NCBI RefSeq assembly: GCF_010078235.1
Contig: NZ_JAABOS010000001.1
Span: 434,001-498,000, forward strand
Reading direction: 5' to 3'
From: Cognatundibacterium crateris
GTDB lineage: Bacteria > Pseudomonadota > Gammaproteobacteria > Burkholderiales > Burkholderiaceae_D
Length of the DNA: 64,000 nucleotides
The notes beneath the pieces were generated by a model, which saw only the letters and a list, made by a program, of their open reading frames with translations, searched no databases and was not told where the DNA came from. Positions 18,451 through 28,061 of the stretch are shown here, piece by piece. Numbering within the stretch: the first letter of the stretch is position 1; every line of letters starts with the position of its first letter. Made by a program: the position numbers and the translations under genes.

Positions 18451-19203
18451 TTTTTATTAGCGTGTCTTTTTTTAATGGATCTAGAGCGATCTAGCAGCAA
18501 CATTAGTCCAGCTAAACATCGCCGGCGTCAGCACAGACACGCCATAGCGCAAATGGAAAGCGTTTTGGAAGATGCTGCTGCAGCATCGTCACCCTCTCAT
18601 GGAGTATTCAAACACCACTGATATTCATCCTTTTGTACATGGAGGGTCTGGAAGCTGGATTCGAACCTGCGCCCTTATGTTAAAGGCCAGAATTCATTCG
18701 CTGAACTTCCTTGGAGTTGCCATTCTCCTTCCCTATTTTTGTATGAGAATGAAATCCTTTCGAAAGGGCAAAGATAAAGACGTTAAATTACAGATAAATT
18801 AAATAGTTGGCAATATCGAGTGCATTATTTTTAAATTGTGGCTTCAACCAAGTCGTGTTGCTTGAAGCGGACAATTTCATTTATTTGTGCGACAACACGC
18901 AACATATGGAGTGAGTTTCTCTGAAAACCATTGAACTGCCTGTTGCGTGAGCCCTCATATCAAGAGCAACAGGTTGAAATAAATGTGGGTAGCAACAAAA
19001 ACGACAAAATTTTGTTGGTAATTTCTGCTCTAAGGCGTTGAAAAATAAAAAGAATCTTAAAATCAAAAACAACGCAACAGCATCCTAAACTACCAAGATT
19101 CCGAAATATTAGCCATATTTAAAATGTTGCGGTTTGATAAATAATTCCCACCACTCGCTTAGAGTTACTGCGCCGGCAGCTTTAATCCGCTCAATATGTC
19201 AGC
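18451..19203. other. AT-rich gene-poor region with a tRNA-like fragment
   Basis: No credible gene was found in these 753 bp. On the minus strand about 18650-18715 contains a T-arm-like segment (GGTTCGAATCC) with a CTTCC/GGAAG pair around it, but the anticodon and D arms do not fold properly. It may be an old tRNA fragment at the edge of the PIN/helical-repeat module. The call is weak. Confidence 0.25.
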
Positions 19204-19269
19204 ACAGCGTTTTATCCCAGGCTCAAGGTGTTTGCTTATCAAACACCGGTTCAACACCTTGAACGCTGT
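19204..19269. promoter_or_regulatory. Nested inverted repeats upstream of a sigma54 promoter (candidate enhancer site)
   Basis: Three dyads overlap here: GGTGTTTG-N5-CAAACACC (19227-19247), CAAGGTGTT with AACACCTTG (19224-19232 and 19253-19261), and ACAGCGTT with AACGCTGT (19204-19211 and 19262-19269). They lie 200-270 bp upstream of the sigma54 promoter, the usual distance for enhancer-binding-protein sites. Because the expected transcript starts further downstream, a DNA-level role is more likely than an RNA switch. Confidence 0.45.
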
Positions 19270-19470
19270 AGAGCTTAGAAAAATCCTGCCTGGAAAAATC
19301 ATGAAGTGCTGGCCGGTTTTGGACTCTGCTCAACGACCAAGCGTAAATACAGGAATACCTCATGTGATTGCATGGAAAATTACACGTAAAACGCTGCTTT
19401 TTCCGGCCTATGTCCTCCAAACTCATCTCAAAACCGCTCAAAACAGTATTTTTAACAGTATTTAATAGTT

Positions 19471-19486
19471 GGCATTAAATTTGCTG
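19471..19486 (+). promoter_or_regulatory. Sigma54 -24/-12 promoter for the nucleoside hydrolase gene
   Basis: TGGCATT, four bases, TTGCT fits the sigma54 consensus with correct GG/GC spacing. The expected start is near 19498, about 30 nt before the nucleoside hydrolase ATG. Confidence 0.55.
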
Positions 19487-19528
19487 AAACTCAATTTAAT
19501 TAAATTTAATTTGAGGGAGGGATTTTTA

Positions 19529-20554
19529 ATGGATACCAAAATAAAAGTCATTATCGATACCGATGTGGACTTCGACGATTACATGGCGATGGTCTATTTG
19601 CTGCAGAACCCGGAAATTGAAGTAATCGCCATTTCTGTCACAGGATGCGGTGCTGCGCATTTGAGCAAAGGTGTAAATAATGTCGCCAATTTGCTCACGT
19701 TGTTTGGAAGCCGGGAGCAAAGAATTCCTATTTTACGAGGTGCTAAGGCCCCTCTTCTGTACAGTAATGTTTTTCCGGCTTATGTAAGATCTGACGCAGA
19801 CATTCACTACGCCGCCCAGTTTCCGGGGACAAATCGCAATCCGAATATTTTTGACGCTCAGGAGTGGTTACGCAACTATTTTCTCGATACCACTGATGAA
19901 GTGACAGTGCTGTCGATTGGTGGCGGCACCAATTTTGGACGCTTGTTTCAAAGCGCGCAAACCAATGAACTTTTAAAAGCAAAAATACAGAAACACATCA
20001 CGCAAATTGTGATGATGGGTGGAAATCTGCTTGAAGAGTATTTCACGCCTGGTGCCGCTGGCAACATCGAGCCGACTTTAGGAAACAATGTCTACTACCA
20101 AAACAAAGTCGCTGAGTGGAATATCTTTATCGATCCGCTTGGCGCCAAGCTCATGTTTGAATTTGGAGTTCCAATTCGCCTGATCGCGCTAAATGCCACT
20201 AATTATGTCCCGATAGAGCAATCCTTTGTGGATAGTTTAAAGGCGATCAACACGCCGCAAGCACAATTTATCAGCGCAATCCTGGCCTACCCTGCTAACG
20301 CTGCGGGTATCGGCACCTTCCTCTCATTTTGGGATCCCTTAGCAGCCTGCACGATCACCACACCCTCTTTAATCACTGCTGAAACATTTAATCTTTTGGT
20401 GCATCAGGAACTTGATGAAGAAGATGATCAGTCGGCCAAGATCGTCGTCGACGATGCCAAAGGCATTGCCATTGAAGTGGCCACTTTCGCTAATAAAGAT
20501 GAGGTATACGCAGAGTATTTGCGCGTACTTAGTCTGCCCGTGCCAATGGAGTAA
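19529..20554 (+). CDS. Inosine/uridine-preferring nucleoside hydrolase family protein
   Basis: The 341-residue product belongs to the nucleoside N-ribohydrolase family, which splits nucleosides into base and ribose with a calcium-bound aspartate cluster. The N-terminal motif is DTDVDFDDYMA instead of the common DTDPGxDDAxA: the aspartates are kept, while Pro-Gly is replaced by Val-Asp. A mid-protein IVMMGGN and the late WDPLAA block are also typical. The ATG at 19529 follows GAGGGAGG; an upstream in-frame start lacks one. There is no signal peptide. A sigma54 promoter precedes it and a c-type cytochrome gene follows 68 bp later. The altered motif and the neighbour suggest an unusual substrate. 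Confidence 0.82.
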   Translation: MDTKIKVIIDTDVDFDDYMAMVYLLQNPEIEVIAISVTGCGAAHLSKGVNNVANLLTLFGSREQRIPILRGAKAPLLYSNVFPAYVRSDADIHYAAQFPGTNRNPNIFDAQEWLRNYFLDTTDEVTVLSIGGGTNFGRLFQSAQTNELLKAKIQKHITQIVMMGGNLLEEYFTPGAAGNIEPTLGNNVYYQNKVAEWNIFIDPLGAKLMFEFGVPIRLIALNATNYVPIEQSFVDSLKAINTPQAQFISAILAYPANAAGIGTFLSFWDPLAACTITTPSLITAETFNLLVHQELDEEDDQSAKIVVDDAKGIAIEVATFANKDEVYAEYLRVLSLPVPME

Positions 20555-20622
20555 GCACAGTGTAGTAGTCCCTTGCAGCTGCAGCACATTAAATAAACAC
20601 AAACAATAGGGAGTAATCGTCC

Positions 20623-22242
20623 ATGAAAAAAATAGCGCATGCCATCGTCTTAAGTATGATGGGTATCTCAGGTGTGTCTTTCGCAGAAAACACAAAGCCA
20701 TATACACCAGTGGATACGTGCAGCGGCACTTATCCAAGCTACTGGCAAGATATTAATCCGAAGTTTGCTGAAATGTGGAAGGGTCAAGACGTGAGCAATG
20801 CGCCCTCAGGTGCATATTCTGGCCCCGTATTTAAATTGGCGGATGATTATCCCCGACAGCCTGTCGATGATAAGGCCAACCAGCCTTGGCGGGCGGCAAA
20901 GTTTGACGCGATGTTCAAGCCCTCCACCAGCAAAGAATTAAAAGCTAAGCTTGCCAAGGAATATGCCTGGTTAGTCTACAACTATGCATTGGCGGGAAAT
21001 ATTAATCAAAAAGGACAGTCGGACTTCGATGTTTGTAAAAACCCGGTTCGCCCTTGGTATCACATCGCCTTTCAAACTTATGATCCATTAAGTGGCCGCG
21101 AATTCATTCATGGTTTGACACGTGAAGCACCTGTGACCTTCTCCATTAAATCTGGAACAGGAACAGCAGCGACAACGATGTGGGCTGTGGCAATTTACAA
21201 TCCGACTGCAGCCTACACACTAGGAAAAGTCTGGCAAAAAGACGGTACCGCAAAGGTGCCGACAGCCAATATCCGGTTTGACGAGGGTTCTGTGATTGCC
21301 AAGCCCCTCTTCAATACCGCGACCATAGATCAGTTACCCGTATTGGCCAATATGCCGATGTGGAATGCGAATATTTCTGATCCAAGCTTTTGCAAAACGG
21401 CTGAAACCACCCTCGTCGGTCAAGCTAACGCTTGCCCGCGCAGCTATGCACAATGGAGTGACGTACGTTTGATGCAGTTTGATATCTCGATTGCTGATAG
21501 TCGCGCGCCCGGAACTGGATGGGTATATGGTACGTTTGTCGCGGATGGCCGACGCAAGGCATCAACCAAGGAACAATGGCAACGTGTGAGTTTGTTAGGA
21601 CTGATGTGGGGAAATGACACCCCGCCACAAGGGCAACTCGCTTATAACTATCCCGTCGACCCACGCAAGAACGGCTTCAAGGAAGAAGTGGTGTTTTGGG
21701 ATGTCGTTGATGAACTTAACTCGTATGGCGGAACGGGAATGGTTCGCAAAATGGGCCATCTGGGATCCAATCAGCGTTTGAATGGCCCTGCCGACAATGC
21801 GAATAGCTCATGCATTTCTTGTCACGGAACCGCATCTGTGCCGGACAGCAATTTTACGACACCGCCATTATTGGCACAGTTTTCGAGTATGACACCACAA
21901 TCCGTTGCATTGATAGATGGCCTGAGGGCCAAGGGTATGCAACGTAGTGGAGAAGTCGCTACTGAAAACGATGGTGTGACTTTCTCCGAAATGGATGCTA
22001 TCTATTTCGCGAATGTCATGGCCGGTACGTCTTTCAACATGACGACACCGGGCGGCAAAAACGTGATGGGTGAAGGTGTGCCGAACTATCCAAACCCAGC
22101 ACAGAAAGCGTGGATATCTTTAGATTACTCCTTGCAACTGTCTATGTCATTAACCCAATGGATGCAGTGGCAGGCTGATCATAAAGCACAAACCCCACCG
22201 CAGAACCGAAAGTTTGTGAAAGCCTTGCGTCGTCTTCAGTAA
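20623..22242 (+). CDS. Periplasmic mono-heme c-type cytochrome, unknown function
   Basis: This 539-residue protein has a signal peptide (MKKIAHAIVLSMMGISGVSFA) and one heme c motif, CISCH at residues 397-401, in a large domain I cannot name. Several cysteines (residues 33, 138, 257, 271) could form disulfides. One heme at the C-terminal third of a big periplasmic protein suggests an oxidoreductase that passes electrons to the heme. It is probably co-transcribed with the nucleoside hydrolase gene. The reaction is unknown. Confidence 0.7.
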   Translation: MKKIAHAIVLSMMGISGVSFAENTKPYTPVDTCSGTYPSYWQDINPKFAEMWKGQDVSNAPSGAYSGPVFKLADDYPRQPVDDKANQPWRAAKFDAMFKPSTSKELKAKLAKEYAWLVYNYALAGNINQKGQSDFDVCKNPVRPWYHIAFQTYDPLSGREFIHGLTREAPVTFSIKSGTGTAATTMWAVAIYNPTAAYTLGKVWQKDGTAKVPTANIRFDEGSVIAKPLFNTATIDQLPVLANMPMWNANISDPSFCKTAETTLVGQANACPRSYAQWSDVRLMQFDISIADSRAPGTGWVYGTFVADGRRKASTKEQWQRVSLLGLMWGNDTPPQGQLAYNYPVDPRKNGFKEEVVFWDVVDELNSYGGTGMVRKMGHLGSNQRLNGPADNANSSCISCHGTASVPDSNFTTPPLLAQFSSMTPQSVALIDGLRAKGMQRSGEVATENDGVTFSEMDAIYFANVMAGTSFNMTTPGGKNVMGEGVPNYPNPAQKAWISLDYSLQLSMSLTQWMQWQADHKAQTPPQNRKFVKALRRLQ

Positions 22243-22359
22243 GAAATGAACCTCTTGATCTGAGTTGTTCAAAATGCGGACAAGCGCTTAATTGAGAGCG
22301 AAACCATTGGCGCGGCAACGCGCCAATTCCACATCATTACCACTCAACTTAGCCTGAAA

Positions 22360-23268
22360 TCAAGCCTTTAGCATTTCCTCAAAACGACGCTGTAGAAATT
22401 CTCTGAGTAACTGTACCGCAGGACTCAGTTGCCGACGATCCGTGCAGAGTAAATGCAATGGCGTCGCCTCGCCTTGCCATTGCTCGCATAAAGCGACCAG
22501 ACGTCCGGTCCGGATGTCGTCCCATACATCCAGTTCAGACTTAAAGGCAATTCCGCGCCCGGCCAAAGCCCAACGGCGTACCGCATCGCCATCATCACCG
22601 ATGCGGTTTCCACGCACATGAACCGTTATAGACTGCTGGTCACGCTGAAATTGCCACTTGTCGTGTACATAGTCGCCCAGCATGAAACAAAGGCAGTTAT
22701 ACCTGACCAGATCGTCAGGCGTTTCCGGTCTGCCGTGTTGAGCCAGGTATTGAGGCGATGCGCATAATATCCGGCGGTTGTCGGCAACAAGTGGCAGCGC
22801 CACCATCGTCGAATCGGATAACTCGCCATAGCGGATGGAGATATCTACCGGTTCTTTGTAAAGGTCAGCAATCCGGTCAGACAGTTGTATGCGCAGTTGT
22901 AAATCGGGATGTCTTTCCATGAAGTCATCCAGCCACGGCAACAGGCTGTTACGCCCGATATCTGAAGGGATAGACAATTGAAGACTGCCTTTCACCACTG
23001 TTTTACCGACAACCAGCGCTTCTTGGCCGGATGTCAGCAGTTGCAAGGCTTCCTGACAGTGGCGCAGATAGATTTCGCCTTCATAGGACAGGCGCTGACT
23101 ACGTGTCGAGCGTATAAACAATTGCATGCCCAAATGTTCTTCCAGCCGTTTCAGTGAGGCGCTGGCAGCGGCTGGTGACAGGTCAAACATCCGTGCAGCG
23201 GCGCTCAGACTGCCGGACTGGGCAGTGCGAACAAAGATTTCCAGATCTCGCAAACTAATCATTTTCAA
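22360..23268 (-). CDS. LysR-family transcriptional regulator
   Basis: A 302-residue LysR regulator. The N-terminal winged HTH (residues 4-62, LRDLEIFVRTAQSGSLSAAARMFDLSPAAASASLKRLEEHLG) and the effector domain with FIRSTRSQRLSYEGEIYL are of the CrgA/DsdC-like kind. It is divergent from an alcohol dehydrogenase-like gene with 194 bp between, the classic arrangement for a LysR protein controlling its neighbour. The inducer is unknown. The family is certain; the target is inferred. Confidence 0.92.
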   Translation of the reverse strand: MKMISLRDLEIFVRTAQSGSLSAAARMFDLSPAAASASLKRLEEHLGMQLFIRSTRSQRLSYEGEIYLRHCQEALQLLTSGQEALVVGKTVVKGSLQLSIPSDIGRNSLLPWLDDFMERHPDLQLRIQLSDRIADLYKEPVDISIRYGELSDSTMVALPLVADNRRILCASPQYLAQHGRPETPDDLVRYNCLCFMLGDYVHDKWQFQRDQQSITVHVRGNRIGDDGDAVRRWALAGRGIAFKSELDVWDDIRTGRLVALCEQWQGEATPLHLLCTDRRQLSPAVQLLREFLQRRFEEMLKA

Positions 23269-23462
23269 ATTTCATTTGTAAGTAATTCACAGATATCCTC
23301 ATTTATCAAACAAATCTAGTCAAGGATAATGTGCACATTGATTGATGCAGCGACCGAATTGCAATCGAACCAGCGTAATTCTGCCCTGCTCCGGCGTCAG
23401 TCGATTCAGTCAAACTGCTGTTTTATGCGACAGCTTACCTACTCATTTTTTGGGAACTCTTT

Positions 23463-24485
23463 ATGAAAGCCATTGCTTATCAACATGCATTACCGATAGC
23501 CGAACCGCAATCCCTGGTCGACATCACACTGCCCGCCCCCGTTGCAAGCGGGCATGACTTATTGGTCGAAGTGCGCGCCATCTCTGTCAACCCTGTCGAT
23601 GCTAAGGTGCGCGCCAACGTGAGCCCGGAGCCAGGTGAGTGGAAAGTGCTGGGATGGGATGTGGCTGGCGTAGTTCAGGCTGTGGGGCCGGATGTCACGC
23701 TGTTTAAACCTGGCGACCGCGTCTGGTATGCCGGTGACATTTCCCGTCCTGGTGCCAATGCGGAGTTGCATCTGGTGGATGAAAGAATCGTCGGACATAT
23801 GCCAAAGTCGCTCAGCTTTGCGCAGGCTGCCGCCCTGCCGCTGACCACCATCACCGCATGGGAGCTGCTATTTGATCGCCTGCAAATCGTGCCGGGTAAA
23901 CGCCCAACGCATGAAACGCTGCTCGTCACAGGCGCAGCTGGTGGAGTGGGTTCCATTCTGACGCAACTGGCCAGCAGGCTCACTGCAGTGACGGTAATCG
24001 GAACGGCATCCCGTGCAGAGACCAAAGAGTGGGTGAAAAGCCTTGGCGCCCACCACGTGCTGGATCATAGCCAGTCTCTTGCTACTCAAATCAAAGAAGC
24101 CGGATTAGGACCAGTCACGCATATCGCCAGCCTGACCCAGACGGATCAGCATTATGCAAAACTGGCTGAATTGATTGCCCCACAAGGCAAACTGAGCCTG
24201 ATTGATGACCCGGCTGTCCCCATCGATGTGATGAAGCTGAAACGTAAAAGCGTCTCGCTACACTGGGAATTCATGTTCACCCGCTCTCTGTTCCAGACCA
24301 GCGATATGCTCACGCAGCATCGCTTACTGACTGAAGTTGCCGCGCTGATAGACGCAGGCGTCATACGCTCCACGCTGGGTCAGCATTTCGGCAACATCAA
24401 TGCGGGCAATCTGAAACGTGCACATGCTCTGCTGGAAAGTGGCAAAGCACGTGGAAAAATTGTGCTGGAAGATTTTGCAGATTAA
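23463..24485 (+). CDS. Zinc-type alcohol dehydrogenase-like oxidoreductase (quinone reductase type)
   Basis: The 340-residue medium-chain reductase has an N-terminal GroES-like fold (SVNPVDAKVRANVSPEPGEWKVLGWDVAGVV) and a Rossmann domain with GAAGGVGSILTQLA for NADPH. The catalytic zinc ligands of true alcohol dehydrogenases are missing, as in the zinc-binding-dehydrogenase-like quinone reductase family. It probably reduces quinones or enals with NADPH in the cytosol. It is divergent from a LysR regulator, likely its controller, and ends at a strong terminator. Confidence 0.88.
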   Translation: MKAIAYQHALPIAEPQSLVDITLPAPVASGHDLLVEVRAISVNPVDAKVRANVSPEPGEWKVLGWDVAGVVQAVGPDVTLFKPGDRVWYAGDISRPGANAELHLVDERIVGHMPKSLSFAQAAALPLTTITAWELLFDRLQIVPGKRPTHETLLVTGAAGGVGSILTQLASRLTAVTVIGTASRAETKEWVKSLGAHHVLDHSQSLATQIKEAGLGPVTHIASLTQTDQHYAKLAELIAPQGKLSLIDDPAVPIDVMKLKRKSVSLHWEFMFTRSLFQTSDMLTQHRLLTEVAALIDAGVIRSTLGQHFGNINAGNLKRAHALLESGKARGKIVLEDFAD

Positions 24486-24511
24486 ACCCTGTTGACACCG
24501 CCGGGTCTGGC

Positions 24512-24544
24512 AAAAAAAAGCCGCTGATTGTTGTCAGCGGCTTT
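24512..24544. terminator. Bidirectional intrinsic terminator
   Basis: GCCGCTGA, six bases, TCAGCGGC (24520-24541) form a perfect 8-bp stem with an A-run on the left and a short T-run on the right. It can end both the oxidoreductase gene and the convergent phytase-like gene. Confidence 0.85.
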
Positions 24545-24562
24545 CCGGAAAAACTATTCGTA

Positions 24563-26650
24563 TCAGGATGGAGTATTCAAATCCGCCAGTTTTTTATTGA
24601 ACTTGAACAGCCAGATACGGTTAGGACGTTCACTGTCCGCGCCGCGCGCAACGCGCATGGTGTTGCCAGCGGTACAGCCCAACGCACCGGCGGTCGTCGT
24701 CAGCGCACCATTTGCATCAACGGTACATTTCGTGACATCAGCACCCGGAATGATCGCACCATTAGGATCAACGATGACGGTCTTCATGCCAAAGTCATCG
24801 TCATTGGTCAGCGCCAGGGTGTAGTCATCGACCAGAGCCAAACCTTCGGCTTTTTCTGCCAGCCAGCCTGCATTGTTCAGATCAAACAACTGCGTCTTTT
24901 TAAGCAGCACAATGTTTGCGAAATTCACGCCATTCACCGCTGCACCGGTCATGCTGCTCTTTTCCAGATCGGTACCCATGGCCGCAATATCCGTCACATT
25001 GGCCGGGACCTGAACCAGCATCAGCTTATTGAAGGCTTTGCCATTCGGGTCTGTGCCCTGCTCGATGACGATGAATTTGCCATTGCCCAGCGAGACCATG
25101 TCGCCCAGTTTGGCATTACCGGTTTTGCCTGCGGTGTATTGCGTGCTGTCGATAGGATAGGCATACAGCCTGGTTTTTTCAGTGGCTGGATCAAACTCTA
25201 CCCAGCGGTTGAATTTTGCGTAATCCTTGATGCTTTCATTGGTCGCGACACTGGCACCGGGGAGGATATAGCTGGCTTTACCATCATCTAATGGGCTTTG
25301 TATGAAGCCATTGAGCTTACCGGTTGCCACGTCCAGCGACAGACCTTCCATGCCACGGTTAGCACGGCGTTTCAGCAGTACCGCAGGCAAATCACTTGCA
25401 TTGCTGCCTGGCTGATATTTTTTCTGGATGATGCCGGTATTCACATCGATCTTCAAAATAAAGGGACCGTATTCGTCGGATACCCACACCACACCGCGCG
25501 CCGCGTCATAGACGATGGATTCGGTATCGAGGCCATAATCGCTGAACGTCGTTTTGCTGTTAGGATCAAATCGCGCCGCGTCATTCAAGGGCACTTCAGC
25601 CGAAGAGCCGACTTTGCCAGCAGCGATAGACAGGCCAGATGCATTGATGGTGCTGCTGAACTTAATCGGTGTGCTTGATTTCAGAACTGCACCATCTTTA
25701 CCTATGCTGATCAGACCAAACGAAGGCGTAAAGCTTGGCGATGGAAAGAATTTCGCATCGCTGGTCCCAGTTGCACCCGGCGTCACGACAGAATTCGGCA
25801 CTTTAGGGCCATCGCCATTCGGACCACGGTCGGTGATGCCGTAAAACTCCAGTGAGCCATCGGCCGCCTTGCCTTTGAAAGTCAGGCCAGATCCATAAGA
25901 AGGCAGGAAACCCTTAGGAAACGCCGCCTTGACCGCGGCATTACTGCCTTCGTAAGGAACGAAGAAATTATCTGCAGCCTGTATCTGATAACGGGTGACA
26001 CTGGCACTGATACTACCCAGCGCATTGGTCTGGGTTACCGTATGCACCACAGGTGCGCCCAGTTTGGACGCCAGAGTGTCTTCAAAATGCTCACGTACCA
26101 GGGTGCGGCGATCGGCATCGACACTGGGCTTTTGTACATTCGCTGGCAGCTTGTCCAGCGTTGCCGTCAGCGCGGCGTTGAAAGCAGTTGCACCGGCATT
26201 GAAATCCAGGGTTTGTGTAGCCAGTGCTGTTTTGACTGCAGCCGGGATTTTAATGCCAGTCGCCGTATCATTATCCTCATCCAGCAATTGCAGGAACAAC
26301 AGACGATTCACCACATTGTCATCCATCACATTGTTGGATGACGCCAATGTCAGTGGCGTGATGCTGGCAGCGCAAGGCGCAGAACCGAGTGCGACGCCAC
26401 CAACAGAAAACGTAACCGTTTCACCCTGATTGCAGCTAAAGCCGCCATTGGCCGTAGTGCTCAGTTTGCTGCCTGCGCCTGCCGTATAGTCCAGGCCTTC
26501 TACTGCGGCATCCAAAAATACGCCATTCACAGCAACAGGCGGTGTCGCTGGCGTGCTGTTAGAGGTGCTTGTATTGTTGCTGCCACAGGCCGTCAGCAGT
26601 GTGGCGGCGGCCAGGCTGCTCAACATCAGGGTCTTACTGCTTTGCTTCAT
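24563..26650 (-). CDS. Phytase-like / esterase-like beta-propeller lipoprotein
   Basis: The 695-residue precursor has a lipoprotein signal ending LLTAC (Cys22), then a low-complexity Thr/Ser linker, a region of about 200 residues, and a phytase-like domain from about residue 230. Family signs are KGKAADGSLEFYGITDRGPNGDGP, DTESIVYDAARGVVWVSDEYGPFILKID, and RANRGMEGLSLD. Members are secreted and annotated as having esterase-like activity, but few have been tested. It is expected at the outer membrane or cell surface. It ends at the shared terminator and is a single-gene unit. Confidence 0.82.
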   Translation of the reverse strand: MKQSSKTLMLSSLAAATLLTACGSNNTSTSNSTPATPPVAVNGVFLDAAVEGLDYTAGAGSKLSTTANGGFSCNQGETVTFSVGGVALGSAPCAASITPLTLASSNNVMDDNVVNRLLFLQLLDEDNDTATGIKIPAAVKTALATQTLDFNAGATAFNAALTATLDKLPANVQKPSVDADRRTLVREHFEDTLASKLGAPVVHTVTQTNALGSISASVTRYQIQAADNFFVPYEGSNAAVKAAFPKGFLPSYGSGLTFKGKAADGSLEFYGITDRGPNGDGPKVPNSVVTPGATGTSDAKFFPSPSFTPSFGLISIGKDGAVLKSSTPIKFSSTINASGLSIAAGKVGSSAEVPLNDAARFDPNSKTTFSDYGLDTESIVYDAARGVVWVSDEYGPFILKIDVNTGIIQKKYQPGSNASDLPAVLLKRRANRGMEGLSLDVATGKLNGFIQSPLDDGKASYILPGASVATNESIKDYAKFNRWVEFDPATEKTRLYAYPIDSTQYTAGKTGNAKLGDMVSLGNGKFIVIEQGTDPNGKAFNKLMLVQVPANVTDIAAMGTDLEKSSMTGAAVNGVNFANIVLLKKTQLFDLNNAGWLAEKAEGLALVDDYTLALTNDDDFGMKTVIVDPNGAIIPGADVTKCTVDANGALTTTAGALGCTAGNTMRVARGADSERPNRIWLFKFNKKLADLNTPS

Positions 26651-26808
26651 TTGATTAACCTCAAGAGTAGATAAGCTTGCACAAAAATGAATGCCCGCAA
26701 TGTACCTTGACTGGATGACGGCGCGATGACAAACCCCGACGGAACTGTCATCGCCAAGTCACCTTAGGCTCTTACAGTGTGCGCTCCTCATTCTATGGAG
26801 TCGCTGCC

Positions 26809-27666
26809 ATGTCGAATTCTGCTTTCCCCCGTGTTCTTTACAGTGCCGCGCTGAGCTTAGCGCTCAACGTCGGGCTGCCACTCTGCCCTGCTGTCGCCGC
26901 CAGCAATATGGTGCCCGACTACGAAGTCAAGTTACTCATGAATCCGAATGTCGTGCTGGATGCTGACCACAAACTCAAGAGCACAGTCCTGGCCACCTTC
27001 AATATGCCCACCAGCGTCACCAAAATGAACGTGCAGTTCATGGATACCAATGGCAAAGACATTTATAACAATGGCTGGATCGCGCGCATACGCAAAACCG
27101 AGGGCGACAAGGATTTTGAACTGAGCTATAAAAAACGCTACGCCATCGATAATGGCAATATCAATGAAGCCCTGTACAAGGCCAACGCAGAAGGATTTGA
27201 CGCATCGGATAAAAATTACGAAGCCCAGATCGAGTGGGGCTACCAGAAAAAAACCTTGAGTATTACTAACAGCAAGATGGATAGCAAAGCCGGTTACAGC
27301 GGCATGGACCTGCCATCCAATAGCGATGCACGCAGCCTGCTCAAAAAGAATATACCGGGCAAAATGAATAACTGGCTGTACCCGGGCTGGGGCCTATCCA
27401 TGCTCGATAACTCGCGTAAGTACGGCCCGGTCCTCGCCAAACGCTCAGTCGGCAGCTGGAGCGGCATGACCCTCTATATCGAAGTCTGGCCCATCCTGAA
27501 CGCATCCGGCACAGGCACCGACTACATCGTGGAAGCCTCGTTCAAGACCAAAAGCGAAACCACCGCATCGGCCAAACACGACGAGTTACAAGCCTACCTG
27601 ATCGCCCGCGGCTGGTTCATCGCCGAAGACTCCCTGAAAACCCAACTCATCATGGACCGCTACTAA
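26809..27666 (+). CDS. Secreted unknown protein, possibly CYTH-like
   Basis: The start at 26809 has GGAG eight bases upstream and opens a signal peptide ending PAVAA; an in-frame ATG 30 bp earlier is less likely. The mature 260 residues begin YEVKLLMNPNVVLDADHKLK, and WIARIRKTEGDKDFELSYKKRY follows. Alternating charged residues in these strands recall CYTH/triphosphate-tunnel proteins, but I cannot confirm the full ExExK motif. The gene is divergent from the phytase-like gene, so a shared role in phosphate-ester breakdown is conceivable. That link is inference. Confidence 0.55.
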   Translation: MSNSAFPRVLYSAALSLALNVGLPLCPAVAASNMVPDYEVKLLMNPNVVLDADHKLKSTVLATFNMPTSVTKMNVQFMDTNGKDIYNNGWIARIRKTEGDKDFELSYKKRYAIDNGNINEALYKANAEGFDASDKNYEAQIEWGYQKKTLSITNSKMDSKAGYSGMDLPSNSDARSLLKKNIPGKMNNWLYPGWGLSMLDNSRKYGPVLAKRSVGSWSGMTLYIEVWPILNASGTGTDYIVEASFKTKSETTASAKHDELQAYLIARGWFIAEDSLKTQLIMDRY

Positions 27667-28037
27667 GCCTGCGCTGGTCTGCGCTAGCCTGCGGCACAAA
27701 CAGCGACCTACGTGATCAGAAACCGGGCCAGCTCAGGCGGGCCGGTTTGTCAGGTGCCTGCCCCTATCATTGAGTCGTGGCGCACTTTGCGTAGTGCTTA
27801 TATGTGATCTGGCAGACTGTCGATGCCACATTCGCATGTCCCAATCACTCCTGCATCGTGCGTATTTCGTGCGTATATCCTGCCCACGCTGAACAAATGG
27901 GGTGCAAAGTCAAAGTGCGAAGGCTGAAGAAATCTTAAAATCTTTGACTGGTAACGATGGCAGTGCAGACATTGGCCGCTTGTGGCTCTATGTCAAACCA
28001 GGCGCAGCTATATAATTCAGAAAAATCAGTTCAACGG
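27667..28037. other. Intergenic region, nothing recognised
   Basis: These 371 bp hold no convincing gene. The first 100 bp are GC-rich and repetitive (GCCTGCGCTGGTCTGCGCTAG type), possibly a weak end signal for the preceding gene. Confidence 0.3.
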
Positions 28038-28061
28038 GCCGCAAACTTGCGGCGCGTTTTT
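28038..28061 (+). terminator. Intrinsic terminator-like hairpin
   Basis: GCCGCA, four bases, TGCGGC are followed three bases later by a run of five T. It would end plus-strand transcription just before the convergent gene at 28061. Confidence 0.6.

Noticed and set aside
18650-18715. tRNA gene on the minus strand
   Set aside because: Only a T-arm-like piece is present; the T stem has a mismatch and the anticodon loop lacks U33.
19204-19269. RNA switch with alternative hairpins
   Set aside because: The predicted sigma54 start is about 230 bp downstream, so this DNA is probably not transcribed from that promoter; an enhancer site is more likely.
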